Source: a virus. Taken from it: a DNA stretch of 23,423 bases. Location: IMG/VR virus record IMGVR_UViG_3300018080_000604, positions 1-23,423 of that record. One strand, written 5' to 3'. Below the pieces are notes generated by a model. It was given only the letters and a program-made list of their open reading frames with translations, made no database searches and was not told the DNA's origin. This document shows positions 23,415-23,423 of the stretch, in pieces. Positions within the stretch are counted from its first letter, which is position 1. Every line of letters starts with the position of its first letter. A program made the translations under genes and the position numbers.

Positions 23415-23422
23415 CAAAAGTA
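23415..23422 (-). promoter_or_regulatory. Bacteroidetes-type -7 promoter element for the late operon
   Basis: The minus strand reads TACTTTTG, an exact match to the Bacteroidetes sigma-ABfr -7 consensus TAnnTTTG. Transcription would start near 23408 and give a leader of about 87 bases before the terS ATG. The -33 element would lie beyond the window edge, so only half of the promoter is visible. Confidence 0.5.
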
Positions 23423-23423
23423 T

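Noticed and set aside
1-23423. tRNA genes, CRISPR arrays, insertion sequences, att sites
   Set aside because: No cloverleaf with conserved arms, no regularly spaced repeats, no transposase frame and no integrase or duplicated att-like core was seen by reading; the only exact tandem repeat is the 2 x 10-base one at 11412-11431.

Overview
The window is the late (structural and packaging) region of a tailed double-stranded DNA phage, or a prophage of one, from the phylum Bacteroidetes, most likely a flavobacterial host. Three things point there. The protein families are of Bacteroidetes-phage type: a Terminase_3-type large terminase, a PBSX-type portal, and a tape measure whose C-terminus carries the Gly-rich 'GGL-GPSH-GG' and 'ELEGGE-VINKKST' motifs. 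The DNA is AT-rich with no obvious Shine-Dalgarno sequences and A/T-rich leaders. The one clear promoter-like element, upstream of the first late gene, fits the Bacteroidetes TAnnTTTG -7 consensus. A tape measure of about 937 residues and no sheath gene suggest a siphovirus with a long non-contractile tail. There is no integrase, repressor, replication gene, tRNA or recognisable endolysin, so lifestyle cannot be decided here.

Layout, read right to left because almost everything is on the minus strand. (1) 23423-21728: leader, small and large terminase. (2) 21724-11504: a small basic protein, an unknown 294-residue protein, a tail-terminator-like protein fused to a LamG lectin domain, a gp10-like tail-completion protein, small proteins, two large tail-tip/baseplate-type proteins, the tape measure, and two small proteins. 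This block ends at an intrinsic terminator (11440-11474). (3) 11339-5303: head genes, namely a ClpP-type prohead protease fused to a scaffold, a likely decoration protein, the major capsid protein, a small tail-tube-like protein, a small protein, the portal, a connector-like protein and a virion-associated protein. (4) 4714-3221: a probable receptor-binding/fibre protein and a small partner. (5) 3227-605: an accessory cassette with a patatin-like phospholipase, a two-helix membrane protein with a coiled-coil tail, a very small membrane protein and an Mre11/SbcD-like metallophosphoesterase. (6) 1-604, plus strand: the truncated end of an upstream gene and a PD-(D/E)XK nuclease-like gene, convergent with the late operon, ending in a strong terminator that lies antisense inside the phosphoesterase gene.

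The genes are packed as one assembly line with overlaps of 1-74 bases, many stop/start couplings (TAATG, ATGA, TAA-ATG, TAA-TTG) and no gap above 164 bases. The order is unusual: tail genes come directly after the terminase, baseplate-type genes precede the tape measure, and the portal lies downstream of the major capsid gene. The most interesting points are the lipase/membrane-protein cassette, the tail-terminator/LamG fusion, the rearranged order with an internal terminator, and the antisense-embedded terminator. All function calls come from reading motifs by eye; no database search was run.
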